The notes: generated by a model from the sequence alone, not told the origin. Counted from the stretch's first letter, positions 1-7,936 are shown. The stretch: DNA of 24,561 bases from JAKBEU01 sp036172095 (GCA_036172095.1 JAVHSH010000035.1:1-24561), one strand, 5' to 3'. Numbers and translations are program-made.

Positions 1-558
1 CAGCTCTATGCTATGACCACAGGTTCATTCATGACAGGGGCAATTACCATGGCTGTGTTTGCACTCGGAACAACACCTGGTCTTTTGAGCCTTGGAGGTC
101 TTACATCTTTCATCAAAGGGAAATCATCTGGATTGTTTTTTAAATTCGTAGGATTAATTGTCATCGCAATGGCTCTATTCAATATTTCAAATGGGATGAC
201 ACTTGCTGGAATCAAAATACCTGGAATAATACAAAAACAAATAGAAAAACCAATATCCAATCAAATAAGTGATCCTAATGTCAAAATGGAAAATGGCATC
301 CAAGTCGTACATATGGAGCAGAATGCGCGTGGATATTACCCAGATGTATTTACTGTCAAAAAGGGAATTCCAGTCAAATGGATCATCAAATCTGTGTACC
401 CGTACTCATGTGCGAGTAGTCTTATGGTACCTAAACTGAACATACGAACCGTACTAACCGAAAAGGAACAGGTGTTCGATTTCACTCCCAAGGAATCGGG
501 CGACATTCCATTTAGTTGCAGCATGGGAATGTACAGCGGCACAATACAAGTTGAATAA
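1..558 (+). CDS. SafE/TauE-like membrane protein with C-terminal cupredoxin domain (3' part)
   Basis: The gene is open from the first base, so its N-terminal part lies outside the window; 185 residues are visible. The start resembles the second half of the sulfite-exporter TauE/SafE (UreH-like) family, with a QLYAMTTGS segment and a hydrophobic helix ending in ALGTTPGLLSLG. A second helix lies near residues 42-65. A linker leads to a cupredoxin-like beta domain from about residue 103, with Cys137 and a C173-S-M-G-M loop that look like copper ligands. In this fusion family the membrane part is thought to handle copper or electrons and the cupredoxin domain to bind copper outside the cell; I infer the same here. 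The next two genes follow at once (HMA chaperone, copper ATPase), which supports a copper operon. Exact transport chemistry is unknown. Confidence 0.8.
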   Translation, partial: QLYAMTTGSFMTGAITMAVFALGTTPGLLSLGGLTSFIKGKSSGLFFKFVGLIVIAMALFNISNGMTLAGIKIPGIIQKQIEKPISNQISDPNVKMENGIQVVHMEQNARGYYPDVFTVKKGIPVKWIIKSVYPYSCASSLMVPKLNIRTVLTEKEQVFDFTPKESGDIPFSCSMGMYSGTIQVE

Positions 559-565
559 TATACCT

Positions 566-787
566 ATGAATGAAAATAAAGTTCAAATAGTTACACTCTC
601 AGGATTGACATGCGAATCCTGCGAAAAAATGGTTTCAAAAAGATTGATGAAGATAGAAGGAGTAACAAATATACAAGTGACTGCATCAAATGGTCTTACC
701 TCTATTTTGGCATCAAGACAAATCACGATACCAGAAATAAAAAAAGCACTCGAAGGGACACATTACTCGGTTGTTAATAACTTATAA
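566..787 (+). CDS. CopZ-like HMA-domain metallochaperone
   Basis: A single heavy-metal-associated (HMA, ferredoxin-like fold) domain of 73 residues with the metal-binding GLTCESC motif (CxxC), where family members usually read GMxCxxC. Such small proteins bind Cu(I) with the two cysteines and pass it to the N-terminal HMA domains of a copper ATPase. That partner is encoded directly downstream. I chose the ATG at 566, eight bases after the stop of the upstream gene; a TTG at 551 would add five residues and overlap that gene without a visible ribosome site. The stop at 787 is ten bases before the ATPase ATG. No Shine-Dalgarno is visible, so translation may be coupled along the operon. Confidence 0.85.
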   Translation: MNENKVQIVTLSGLTCESCEKMVSKRLMKIEGVTNIQVTASNGLTSILASRQITIPEIKKALEGTHYSVVNNL

Positions 788-797
788 CCAACTCATC

Positions 798-3700
798 ATG
801 AATAAAAATGTTTCGTTTTCCGTAACCGGCATGCATTGCGCCTCCTGTGAACTCCTGATAAAGGAAGAGCTTTCAGAATTGAAAGGGATTTCGGATATTA
901 CTATCGACCACAAAACAGGAAAAGGGTCTGCAACAATTGATGAAGAGGTTGTCTCGTCTGCTGATATTCTCAATGCGATTATAAAAGCAGGGTATAAAGG
1001 GGAAATTACTACCGAACAGATGGAAAATAAAAACAATGAGGATGTGACAGTAATTAAAAAAACAGTTAAAACTGGAGAACCATTACGAGTAGTTTTTGAA
1101 GTAAGCGTTGAACCTAATGAAAATAAAAAATTACCTTTTGCTCCTATAGCGGACGAACATGCGCAAAAGCGCATTCAGCTTTCTTTATCTGGTATGCACT
1201 GCTCATCATGCGCTCTCATCATAGAAAAAACTCTAAGAAAAGTCCCCGGTGTTAAAGACGCGAATGTAAACTTTTCGGCAGAAAAAGCTCTTATTACTTA
1301 TGACGAATCAACTGCAAAAAAGGAATCATTTATTGATGCAGTAAAACGAACAGGATATTCTGCAACCTTCATCGATGATAAAGATCCTTCATTCGAAACG
1401 AATAAACGAAAGAAGGAAACTGAATCACTTTTTAATAAATTCATGGTGAGTTTGGTCTTAAGTCTCCCAATGATTTACTTCATGCTTTTTGATTTTTTCT
1501 CATGGGTTCCAGGAAGAACATTCTTATTACCTTTTGTAGGTATTATCTCTCTTATTCTCACGACACCTGTCCAATTTATTATCGGAAAAGGGTTCTACAA
1601 AGGTGCATGGTCTGCACTTCGGATGAAGACATTCAATATGGATAGTCTCATCGCTATTGGAACGAGTGTTGCCTATTTTTATAGTGTCATAAATTATATT
1701 GTTTATTATCTTGGTGCGAAGTCACTTATTGGAGTTGGTGGAGAAAAGATTCCAGAACTTTATTTTGAAACAGCAGCATTTCTTATAACGTTTGTCATTT
1801 TGGGAAAATGGCTAGAAGCACAAGCAAAGGGGAGAACTTCGGATGCCATAAAAAAACTCATGGGACTTCAGGCAAAAACCGCTCGCGTTGTTCGTGATGG
1901 ACAGACTCTTGATATTCCAATCGACCAAGTGGTGCATAACGATATCATCATGGTTCGCCCTGGAGAAAAAGTACCAGTGGATGGAGTGATTACAAAGGGA
2001 TCTTCTGCGGTTGATGAATCTATGATTACTGGAGAAAGCTTACCTGTTGAAAAACAAGTTAAAGATACAGTTGTTGGAGGAACAATCAATAAAACAGGAA
2101 GTTTCGAATTCCAAGCAACCCGTGTGGGTTCAGAAACGACATTGTCGCAAATCATACGGCTCGTTGAAGAAGCTCAAGGATCGAAAGCTCCCATCCAAGA
2201 TTTTGCGGATAAAATTTCTGCGTATTTTGTCCCAACAGTCATTAGTATTGCTCTATTGGTGTTCGTTGTTTGGTTTTTCGTATTAGGCGCTTCATTGTCA
2301 TATGCATTGATGGCATTCACTGCGGTTATCGTCATTGCATGTCCTTGTGCTTTGGGTCTTGCTACTCCAACCGCAATTATGGTAGGTACCGGTAAAGGAG
2401 CGGAGAATGGCATATTAATCAAAGGAGGAGAACCACTTGAAAGCGCATGTAAAATTAACGCTATTGTATTTGATAAAACAGGTACTTTGACAAAGGGAAA
2501 GCCCGAAGTCACTGACACGATATCCTTGAAGGATCTAGATGAAGATGAGATTCTAACAATCGCCGCGTCTCTTGAAAAACAGTCAGAACATCCTCTTGCA
2601 GAAGCCATCTATCAATATGCTGACGAAGAAGGGCTTGTGCTGAGCGGAGTCGAAGCATTTAAAGCAATTCCCGGTCATGGCGTTCAAGGGACTCTCAATA
2701 CTAATACCTACTATTTCGGCAACAGAAAACTGATTAAAGATATTGTAGGTCTCCCAATTGAAAGGATAGATCGCAAAATGAGTAGGCTTGAGGAGCAAGG
2801 GAAAACAGTGATGATCCTCACGAATAAAACGGATATCCTTGGACTCATAGGCGTTGCGGATACAGTCAAAGAAACATCAAAAGAAGCGGTAGAAAAACTT
2901 AAGAAACTCGGAATAGATGTATATATGATCACAGGGGACAATGAAAGAACTGCAAAGGCAATTGCTTCCCAAGTTGGAATAACTAATGTTCTTGCTGAAG
3001 TACTTCCGGAAGATAAAGCAAAAAATGTCAAAAAATTGCAGGATGAAGGAAAGAAAGTGGCGATGGTTGGAGATGGAATCAATGATGCGCCAGCTCTTGC
3101 ACAAGCAGACCTTGGAATCGCTATGGGATCGGGAACTGATGTGGCGATGGAGGCAGGTGGAATTGTCATCATCAAGAATGATCTACGAGATGTAGCAAAT
3201 GCAATAGACCTTTCAAAGACAACGATGAATAAGATAAAACAGAATATGTTCTTTGCATTGTTCTATAACGTGATGGGAATACCTGTCGCTGCACGCGTAT
3301 TTGCAGGATTAGGACTTGTCCTTAAACCAGAACTTGCAGGTCTTGCAATGGCTTTATCATCCATATCGGTCGTAACCAATTCATTACTGTTGAGAGGCTA
3401 TAAACCCGGCAAGAAGAACTATATTTCTGCAATAGCGCCGTTTATCATGGTGTTGATTTTCTCGTTCATGTTTTTTGAATTCGCAAAATTCAGCTCTGGC
3501 ATGGGTACAGACGGAATATCAATGAATATCAGATTGTCTGCTGAATCAAAAAAATATATTGGAGCACTATTTGCCGATGGGAAAACAAAGATCAACTTTG
3601 CAGAAGGGAACCCGAAGCTATTCTTGGAGGTTACACCAATTGATGCAAAATTACTCAAGATAAAAGAAGGAACTAGTGTTCTCGGAAAAGACGAAATGAT

Positions 3701-4205
3701 CGTGGGATATGAAGAAGCGATGATGATGAAAAAAGAAAAGCTTATACAAAAACCGGGGGATGTTCTCAAAAATTTCTTTGGTGTCCCCGCAATGAGGATT
3801 GTTGGCATATTGGAACCAACGGGAACGATTGCTGATAAATATCACTTTGTCAATCAGGAAACGTTCCAGAATCTGACAAATGAGGGCACTTTAAAAACCG
3901 TTACAGAAGATGATGGGGGAGTTGAATTATTTTATGTGATTTCGTCAGAAATTCCTGACAAATTCAAGGAGAACATATCTCTTAATAGCCTCATTGTCCT
4001 AACCCTTGGGAAAAAACAATATGTTCCCATGTATTTCGGTTCAGAACAAGCGCGGATGATGATAAAGAATGATGAATTCAAAAAACAAGGAGACGTATTA
4101 GAAGAACAAGGAACAGACGTTATTGTCGCCGGAATTCTTCCAAAAACGAATACGACTCTTGACGATATGCATTTTGTTGGAGTTGAATTTCGATTTGAAA
4201 AATAA
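798..4205 (+). CDS. copA: CopA-type copper P1B-ATPase with C-terminal extracytoplasmic extension
   Basis: ATP-driven Cu(I) exporter in the cytoplasmic membrane. The 1135 residues contain two N-terminal HMA domains (GMHCASC with C14/C17; GMHCSSC with C135/C138) separated by a charged linker, the TGE actuator motif at 411-413, the CPC transport motif at 515-517, DKTGT with phosphorylated Asp559, SEHPLAEA of the nucleotide domain, and GDGIND at 758-763. The usual core ends near residue 866 (SVVTNSLLLRG). An extra hydrophobic helix (about 876-895) and some 240 further residues follow, which the family normally lacks; see findings. Start: ATG at 798, since a TTG at 771 would run into the upstream stop region. 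The CxxC and CPC motifs indicate monovalent copper or silver. It probably receives copper from the upstream chaperone. Confidence 0.93.
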   Translation: MNKNVSFSVTGMHCASCELLIKEELSELKGISDITIDHKTGKGSATIDEEVVSSADILNAIIKAGYKGEITTEQMENKNNEDVTVIKKTVKTGEPLRVVFEVSVEPNENKKLPFAPIADEHAQKRIQLSLSGMHCSSCALIIEKTLRKVPGVKDANVNFSAEKALITYDESTAKKESFIDAVKRTGYSATFIDDKDPSFETNKRKKETESLFNKFMVSLVLSLPMIYFMLFDFFSWVPGRTFLLPFVGIISLILTTPVQFIIGKGFYKGAWSALRMKTFNMDSLIAIGTSVAYFYSVINYIVYYLGAKSLIGVGGEKIPELYFETAAFLITFVILGKWLEAQAKGRTSDAIKKLMGLQAKTARVVRDGQTLDIPIDQVVHNDIIMVRPGEKVPVDGVITKGSSAVDESMITGESLPVEKQVKDTVVGGTINKTGSFEFQATRVGSETTLSQIIRLVEEAQGSKAPIQDFADKISAYFVPTVISIALLVFVVWFFVLGASLSYALMAFTAVIVIACPCALGLATPTAIMVGTGKGAENGILIKGGEPLESACKINAIVFDKTGTLTKGKPEVTDTISLKDLDEDEILTIAASLEKQSEHPLAEAIYQYADEEGLVLSGVEAFKAIPGHGVQGTLNTNTYYFGNRKLIKDIVGLPIERIDRKMSRLEEQGKTVMILTNKTDILGLIGVADTVKETSKEAVEKLKKLGIDVYMITGDNERTAKAIASQVGITNVLAEVLPEDKAKNVKKLQDEGKKVAMVGDGINDAPALAQADLGIAMGSGTDVAMEAGGIVIIKNDLRDVANAIDLSKTTMNKIKQNMFFALFYNVMGIPVAARVFAGLGLVLKPELAGLAMALSSISVVTNSLLLRGYKPGKKNYISAIAPFIMVLIFSFMFFEFAKFSSGMGTDGISMNIRLSAESKKYIGALFADGKTKINFAEGNPKLFLEVTPIDAKLLKIKEGTSVLGKDEMIVGYEEAMMMKKEKLIQKPGDVLKNFFGVPAMRIVGILEPTGTIADKYHFVNQETFQNLTNEGTLKTVTEDDGGVELFYVISSEIPDKFKENISLNSLIVLTLGKKQYVPMYFGSEQARMMIKNDEFKKQGDVLEEQGTDVIVAGILPKTNTTLDDMHFVGVEFRFEK

Positions 4206-4217
4206 CAAATATCTTTT

Positions 4218-4253
4218 ACAGTACTTCAATTATTTAAATAATTGAAGTACTGT
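4218..4253. repeat. Perfect 36-bp palindrome downstream of copA
   Basis: Bases 4218-4235 (ACAGTACTTCAATTATTT) are the exact reverse complement of 4236-4253, with no spacer. It starts 12 bases after the copA stop. As RNA it could form a 16-bp AU-rich stem with a four-base loop, so it may end copA transcription, although the following bases (TGTTTGG) are a poor U-tract. Its right arm contains TTGAAG, the likely -35 of the Nudix promoter, so it could also be an operator. Exact symmetry is directly seen; the role is inferred. Confidence 0.75.
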
Positions 4254-4269
4254 TTGGAATGTGTATACT
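4242..4269 (+). promoter_or_regulatory. Promoter of the Nudix gene, leaderless type
   Basis: TTGAAG (4242-4247), a 16-base spacer and TATACT (4264-4269). The -10 ends seven bases before the ATG at 4277, so transcription should start at or next to that codon. The -35 lies in the right arm of the 36-bp palindrome. Confidence 0.6.
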
Positions 4270-4276
4270 TATCACA

Positions 4277-4756
4277 ATGAAAAGGAATGTCGTCGTGACA
4301 CTTGAATGTTTCGTCAAAAAAGGAGGCAAATACCTCATGCTTCATCGGAATCCTACCAAACGAATTATGCCTGACATATGGATGGCACCGGGGGGACATA
4401 GAGAATTTAATGAAGGATTGTTTGCATGTGCACATCGGGAAGTTTTTGAGGAAACTGGATTGCAGATAAAGAACCTACGTATTAAAGCGACTGGGAATGC
4501 ATTTGTAAAAGATATAGATCAAGAGTTCTTCTTTCATATGCTTGTTGCAGACTATGCAAGTGGCAATCTGAAAACAAGCGAAAGCGATGGAAGCTTTGAA
4601 TGGCTTACTAAAAAAGAAATACTACAACTTCCTAAACTTCTTCCAGAACTGAAACATATTTTACCTCATGTTTTATCAAGTAAAAAAAATGCCATATCAT
4701 ACACCGCATATTACGAGACGGGAACTGAGATGACTTCATTTTCCTTGGAGGGATAA
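4277..4756 (+). CDS. Nudix hydrolase, MutT-like
   Basis: A 159-residue Nudix-fold protein with a complete Nudix box: G, five residues, E, seven residues, REVFEETGL. The box glutamates bind the metal ions that drive hydrolysis of a nucleoside-diphosphate-linked substrate. Length and the N-terminal strand pattern resemble MutT / 8-oxo-dGTP-type pyrophosphohydrolases, but substrate cannot be read from sequence; nucleotide sugars or other NDP-X compounds are possible. An in-frame ATG at 4259 would add six residues, but it lies upstream of the -10 TATACT, so I take 4277. Its stop directly abuts the stop of the Lon-like gene on the other strand (zero bases between), leaving no room for a separate terminator. 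Confidence 0.88.
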   Translation: MKRNVVVTLECFVKKGGKYLMLHRNPTKRIMPDIWMAPGGHREFNEGLFACAHREVFEETGLQIKNLRIKATGNAFVKDIDQEFFFHMLVADYASGNLKTSESDGSFEWLTKKEILQLPKLLPELKHILPHVLSSKKNAISYTAYYETGTEMTSFSLEG

Positions 4757-5827
4757 TCACGCAATGAATTCATGAAGATTTTCGTCCCCAATCGTGAACG
4801 ATGTCCCTTGACCCGAAACTATTCGGTAGGCGACTTTCCTGACGATGAGCTCTATCTGTCTTTCAAGACTACGGATACCTGGCTCAAATCCCAGAGGACG
4901 GACCAATTTGTCCCATGTTGTATCGCTGATTGTAATCTGCTCAGGAGTGAGACCTGCCTCGCGGATATATTTTGGGAATACGAATCGTTTTCCTATTTCC
5001 TTTTTTTCAAGATCGTTATAAGAAGGCATCTGTACAACTTCAAGACGGTCAAGAACCGCGGTTGCAACTGTACTCGTATTGTTTGCCGTTGCAACAAATA
5101 AGGCCTGAGAAAGATCAATTGGATAGTCAATAAAATAATCTGTATAGGAACTGTTTTGCTCAGGATCAAGGAGTTCAATTAACACTCCCATAATTGCAGA
5201 TCGTGATTCAGGAGTACATCTATCAAGTTCATCTAGGAGAATAACTGGATTTCTTGTCCCCGCTTGTCTGAGAGCACGTATAACCATACCAGGCTCAGCC
5301 TCAGGAGATGTTTTGCTTTGACCGCGCAGGTCAAGAGCAGAAGATAATCCTCCAAATGGAATGCGAACCAATTTTCTACCCAAAGCCTCAGCAATCGATT
5401 TTGCAAACGTTGTTTTACCTGTTCCGGCAAGTCCCACAAAAAATAAGTTTGGGGCATGGTAGACTGTTGTGTTTGTATTCCGTCGCTGCATGATAAGCAC
5501 TGAAAGATACTCCAACACCAGGTTTTTGACCTTTTCCAGGCCAAAATGGTTCTTATCTAAAAATTCTTTTGCCTTATTGATGTCGAGCGTATCGGGGGAG
5601 GAGACGTTCCATGGAATATTCGTTATCCAATCGATATATTTTGCGGTAATATCAAGCTGTGCCAAACTTCCACCAAATTTTAGCGTCAAATTAATGCGGT
5701 CTATCTGCTGTAATGCCTTCTCATGGAGATTAGCAGGTAGATTTGCCGCCTGCAACTGAGCCCTCATCTTGTCTATTTCTGACAAGCTACTTGGCATGTT
5801 TGTTTGATTAGCAGAGGAAGGTTCCAC
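4757..5827 (-). CDS. Lon-like AAA+ ATPase without N-domain and protease domain
   Basis: 356 residues, clearly Lon-related: residues 64-111 match the linker before the Lon ATPase (YIDWITNIPW..., LDINKAKEFLD, FGLEKVKNLVLEYL). Then Walker A GLAGTGKT (132-139), Walker B VILLDE (195-200), sensor 1 ATANN (246-250) and sensor 2 GIRSLERQIE with Arg319. The protein ends just after the AAA+ lid, where Lon would continue into its Ser-Lys protease domain, and it lacks the roughly 300-residue LonN substrate domain. The Nudix gene lies immediately beyond the stop, so this is not a frameshifted lon. A role as an unfoldase or remodelling ATPase is inferred. Start: GTG at 5827 with a TATATT -10 nine bases upstream; ATG at 5797 is an alternative ten codons in. 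It is divergent from groES. Confidence 0.85.
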   Translation of the reverse strand: MEPSSANQTNMPSSLSEIDKMRAQLQAANLPANLHEKALQQIDRINLTLKFGGSLAQLDITAKYIDWITNIPWNVSSPDTLDINKAKEFLDKNHFGLEKVKNLVLEYLSVLIMQRRNTNTTVYHAPNLFFVGLAGTGKTTFAKSIAEALGRKLVRIPFGGLSSALDLRGQSKTSPEAEPGMVIRALRQAGTRNPVILLDELDRCTPESRSAIMGVLIELLDPEQNSSYTDYFIDYPIDLSQALFVATANNTSTVATAVLDRLEVVQMPSYNDLEKKEIGKRFVFPKYIREAGLTPEQITISDTTWDKLVRPLGFEPGIRSLERQIELIVRKVAYRIVSGQGTSFTIGDENLHEFIA

Positions 5828-5856
5828 TTGACAAAAAATATAAATTCGGTTATAAA
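5828..5856 (+). promoter_or_regulatory. groES-groEL promoter
   Basis: TTGACA (5828-5833), a 17-base spacer and TATAAA (5851-5856): a near-consensus sigma-70 promoter. The predicted start leaves an untranslated leader of about 38 bases, unlike most promoters here. No CIRCE element (TTAGCACTC-N9-GAGTGCTAA) is present. Confidence 0.75.
5837..5842 (-). promoter_or_regulatory. -10 element for the Lon-like gene
   Basis: TATATT on the minus strand, nine bases before the GTG at 5827. No good -35 is visible. It lies inside the spacer of the groES promoter on the other strand, so the two promoters cannot be bound fully at once. Confidence 0.35.
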
Positions 5857-5888
5857 TAACTGTACAAATTTCATTTTATAAGTTATTT
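5854..5888. promoter_or_regulatory. Inverted repeat overlapping the groES -10, candidate operator
   Basis: AAATAACT (5854-5861) and its exact complement AGTTATTT (5881-5888), 19 bases apart. The left arm overlaps the -10 hexamer, a place where a repressor would block transcription. With eight-base arms in AT-rich DNA this could be chance. Confidence 0.3.
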
Positions 5889-5900
5889 CAAATAAAGTCT

Positions 5901-6203
5901 ATGACAAAAACAAATGGGCCAACAATAAAACCCTTGTTTGATTTCGTTCTTATAAAACCACTTGTTGCAGAGACAAAAACTGCCTCAGGTATTTTGCTCC
6001 CAGACACCGTCAAAGAGAAGCCACAAGTCGGGGAAGTGATGGCAATTGGACCTGGAGTCTTTAAAAAGGGAGTTTTGACTCCTATGGTTGTCAAGGTTGG
6101 TCAGAAAGTTATGTATAAAAAATGGGGTGGCAATGAAGTAAAAGTTGGAATGGAAGAATGGATGCTTGTTGAGCAAAAAGACGTTATGGCAATTGTAGAA
6201 TAA
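5901..6203 (+). CDS. groES: Co-chaperonin GroES
   Basis: 100 residues covering the whole Cpn10 fold: the start IKPLFDFVLIKPL, the mobile-loop region AETKTASGILLPD that contacts GroEL, a GEVMAIGPG strand and the C-terminal strand MLVEQKDVMAIVE. GroES caps the GroEL ring so that unfolded proteins can fold in a closed chamber. It is the first gene of the groES-groEL pair, behind a strong TTGACA/TATAAA promoter. The ATG at 5901 is the only sensible start, with four to six residues before the conserved region. No Shine-Dalgarno precedes it. The gap to groEL is 24 bases. Confidence 0.95.
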   Translation: MTKTNGPTIKPLFDFVLIKPLVAETKTASGILLPDTVKEKPQVGEVMAIGPGVFKKGVLTPMVVKVGQKVMYKKWGGNEVKVGMEEWMLVEQKDVMAIVE

Positions 6204-6220
6204 CTTTATAAATTTATAAC
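6193..6220 (+). promoter_or_regulatory. Possible internal promoter for groEL with palindrome
   Basis: TTGTAG (6193-6198), 16 bases, TATAAC (6215-6220), ending seven bases before the groEL ATG. The short groES-groEL gap also holds a 14-bp palindrome TTATAAATTTATAA (6206-6219) overlapping this -10, and ATAACTT occurs on both sides of it (6200-6206, 6216-6222). It could give extra leaderless groEL mRNA. Confidence 0.35.
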
Positions 6221-6227
6221 TTAGAAT

Positions 6228-7898
6228 ATGGCAAAAAAAGTAGTATATGGCGTTGAAGCCAGAAACAAGCTCCTTTCCGGAGTTAATCAGCTCGCAGATG
6301 CAGTCGCAACAACACTTGGACCAAAGGGTCGCAATGTTGCAATCGATAAAAAATGGGGCGCACCAAATGTCATTCATGATGGTGTCACCGTTGCTAAAGA
6401 ACTTGAACTTCCTGATGCATTCGAAAACATGGGAGCGCAACTTGTTAAGGAAGCTGCTTCAAAAACTGCAGATATTGCAGGAGATGGGACAACGACAGCA
6501 ACAGTACTTGCTCGCTCAATAGTTGTTGAAGGAATCAAGATGATTTCAGCAGGTGCTAATCCAATGATTATGCGCAGAGGACTTACAAAAGCAGGAGAAG
6601 CGATTGTTGAAGAATTAAAAGGCCTTTCAAAGAAAATCACCTTGAATGATGCTGCAAGTGTCGCGACAATCTCAGCAGCAAGCGAAGAATTGGGAGAACT
6701 TATCGCTGATGCATTGAAGAAGGTTGGTGGAAAAGACGGCGTCGTCACAGTTGAGGAAGGAAAAGGACTCAACACATTTGTTGATCATAAAGAAGGAATG
6801 CAGTTTGATAAAGGATTTGCATCTCAATATTTTGCAACAAACACAGATAAGATGATTGCAGAAATTGAAGAACCATATATTCTGATCACAGATAAAAAAA
6901 TTTCAGCAATTGCAGATCTACTTCCATTCCTCGAGAAGTTTGTAAAAGTTTCAAAAAATCTCGTCATCATTGCAGATGATATTGATGGTGAAGCTCTTGC
7001 AACTCTCGTTGTCAACAAACTCCGTGGAACATTTAACGCACTTGTCGTTAAAGCTCCAGGATTCGGAGACAGAAGAAAAGAAATGTTGCAGGATATCGCC
7101 ATCCTTACAGGAGGAACGGTCATTTCAGAAGAATTAGGAAAAAAACTTGACTCTGTTGAAGTTGAAGATTGTGGTCGAGCAGATAAAGTAAATTCTGATA
7201 AGGAGAATACAAGTATCATCGGAGGACGAGGAGATAAAAAAGCAATCTTAGCTCGTGTCGCTCAGATTAAAACTCAAATTCAAGAATCAACGTCAGATTT
7301 CGATCGCGAAAAATTACAAGAACGATTGGCAAAACTTTCAGGTGGTGTTGCTGTCATTAATGTTGGAGCCGCAACCGAAGTTGAGCTAAAGGATAGAAAA
7401 GAGAGAGTCATCGATGCAGTCGCTGCAACAAAGGCAGCGCTTGAAGAAGGAATCGTTCCTGGAGGAGCAGTTGCTCTTTTGAATATTGCACAACACATGA
7501 ATTCAAAGTCATTTGAAAAATCTGGTGCAAACAAAGATGAACTCATCGGTTACGAAATCGTACGCAGCGCAATTGAAGAACCATTTAAGATGCTTATGAA
7601 GAATGCAGGTCTTAATGCTGGAGAACTTATCGCCAAAGCACGAACAGTTAGCGCAAAAGGATTTGGATTTGATGTCTTAAAGACTGAGTCTGTCGAGACA
7701 GCAGAACCAATCGATATGATCAAGGCAGGAATCATCGATCCACTCAAAGTGGTCCGCACAGCGGTACAAAATGCAATTTCAGTTGCGACAATGATTCTCA
7801 CGACAGAGGCATTGATTAGCGATATCCCGGAAGAAAAGAAAACGCCTAGTGCTCCAGACATGGGAGGAATGGGTGGAATGGGAATGGGAGGATATTAA
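6228..7898 (+). CDS. groEL: Chaperonin GroEL
   Basis: 556 residues, full length for Cpn60. Nucleotide-binding motifs are intact: GPKGRNV at 31-37, DGVTVA at 51-56, GDGTTT at 85-90, and the catalytic Asp in the RVIDAVAATKAAL segment, followed by EEGIVPGGAVALL. The 14-mer folds proteins in the cytosol with GroES and ATP. The C-terminal Gly-Gly-Met tail is present (MGGMGGMGMGGY) but short and ends in tyrosine instead of methionine. The start MAKKVVYG is typical. It is read with groES from the promoter at 5828 and perhaps also from a promoter in the gap. A heptamer repeat and a strong intrinsic terminator follow the stop. Confidence 0.97.
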   Translation: MAKKVVYGVEARNKLLSGVNQLADAVATTLGPKGRNVAIDKKWGAPNVIHDGVTVAKELELPDAFENMGAQLVKEAASKTADIAGDGTTTATVLARSIVVEGIKMISAGANPMIMRRGLTKAGEAIVEELKGLSKKITLNDAASVATISAASEELGELIADALKKVGGKDGVVTVEEGKGLNTFVDHKEGMQFDKGFASQYFATNTDKMIAEIEEPYILITDKKISAIADLLPFLEKFVKVSKNLVIIADDIDGEALATLVVNKLRGTFNALVVKAPGFGDRRKEMLQDIAILTGGTVISEELGKKLDSVEVEDCGRADKVNSDKENTSIIGGRGDKKAILARVAQIKTQIQESTSDFDREKLQERLAKLSGGVAVINVGAATEVELKDRKERVIDAVAATKAALEEGIVPGGAVALLNIAQHMNSKSFEKSGANKDELIGYEIVRSAIEEPFKMLMKNAGLNAGELIAKARTVSAKGFGFDVLKTESVETAEPIDMIKAGIIDPLKVVRTAVQNAISVATMILTTEALISDIPEEKKTPSAPDMGGMGGMGMGGY

Positions 7899-7932
7899 GC
7901 TAACAGCTAGTAGCTCATAGCTAATAGCTAAA
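7898..7932. repeat. Five tandem AGCTNNN heptamers after groEL
   Basis: Beginning with the last base of the groEL stop codon, five back-to-back seven-base units: AGCTAAC, AGCTAGT, AGCTCAT, AGCTAAT, AGCTAAA. The first four bases never change while the last three vary. AGCT is self-complementary, so units can pair with each other. The array ends four bases before the terminator stem. Confidence 0.85.
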
Positions 7933-7936
7933 AAGG

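Noticed and set aside
4259..4276. Upstream ATG for the Nudix gene.
   Set aside because: It lies before the -10 TATACT, and the added residues are not part of the conserved Nudix fold.
4206..4756. A missing Lon protease domain as a frameshifted remnant beyond the Lon-like stop.
   Set aside because: This DNA is fully used by the Nudix gene on the other strand, and no protease motif is readable on the minus strand.
5828..5900. CIRCE/HrcA operator before groES.
   Set aside because: Neither TTAGCACTC nor GAGTGCTAA is present.
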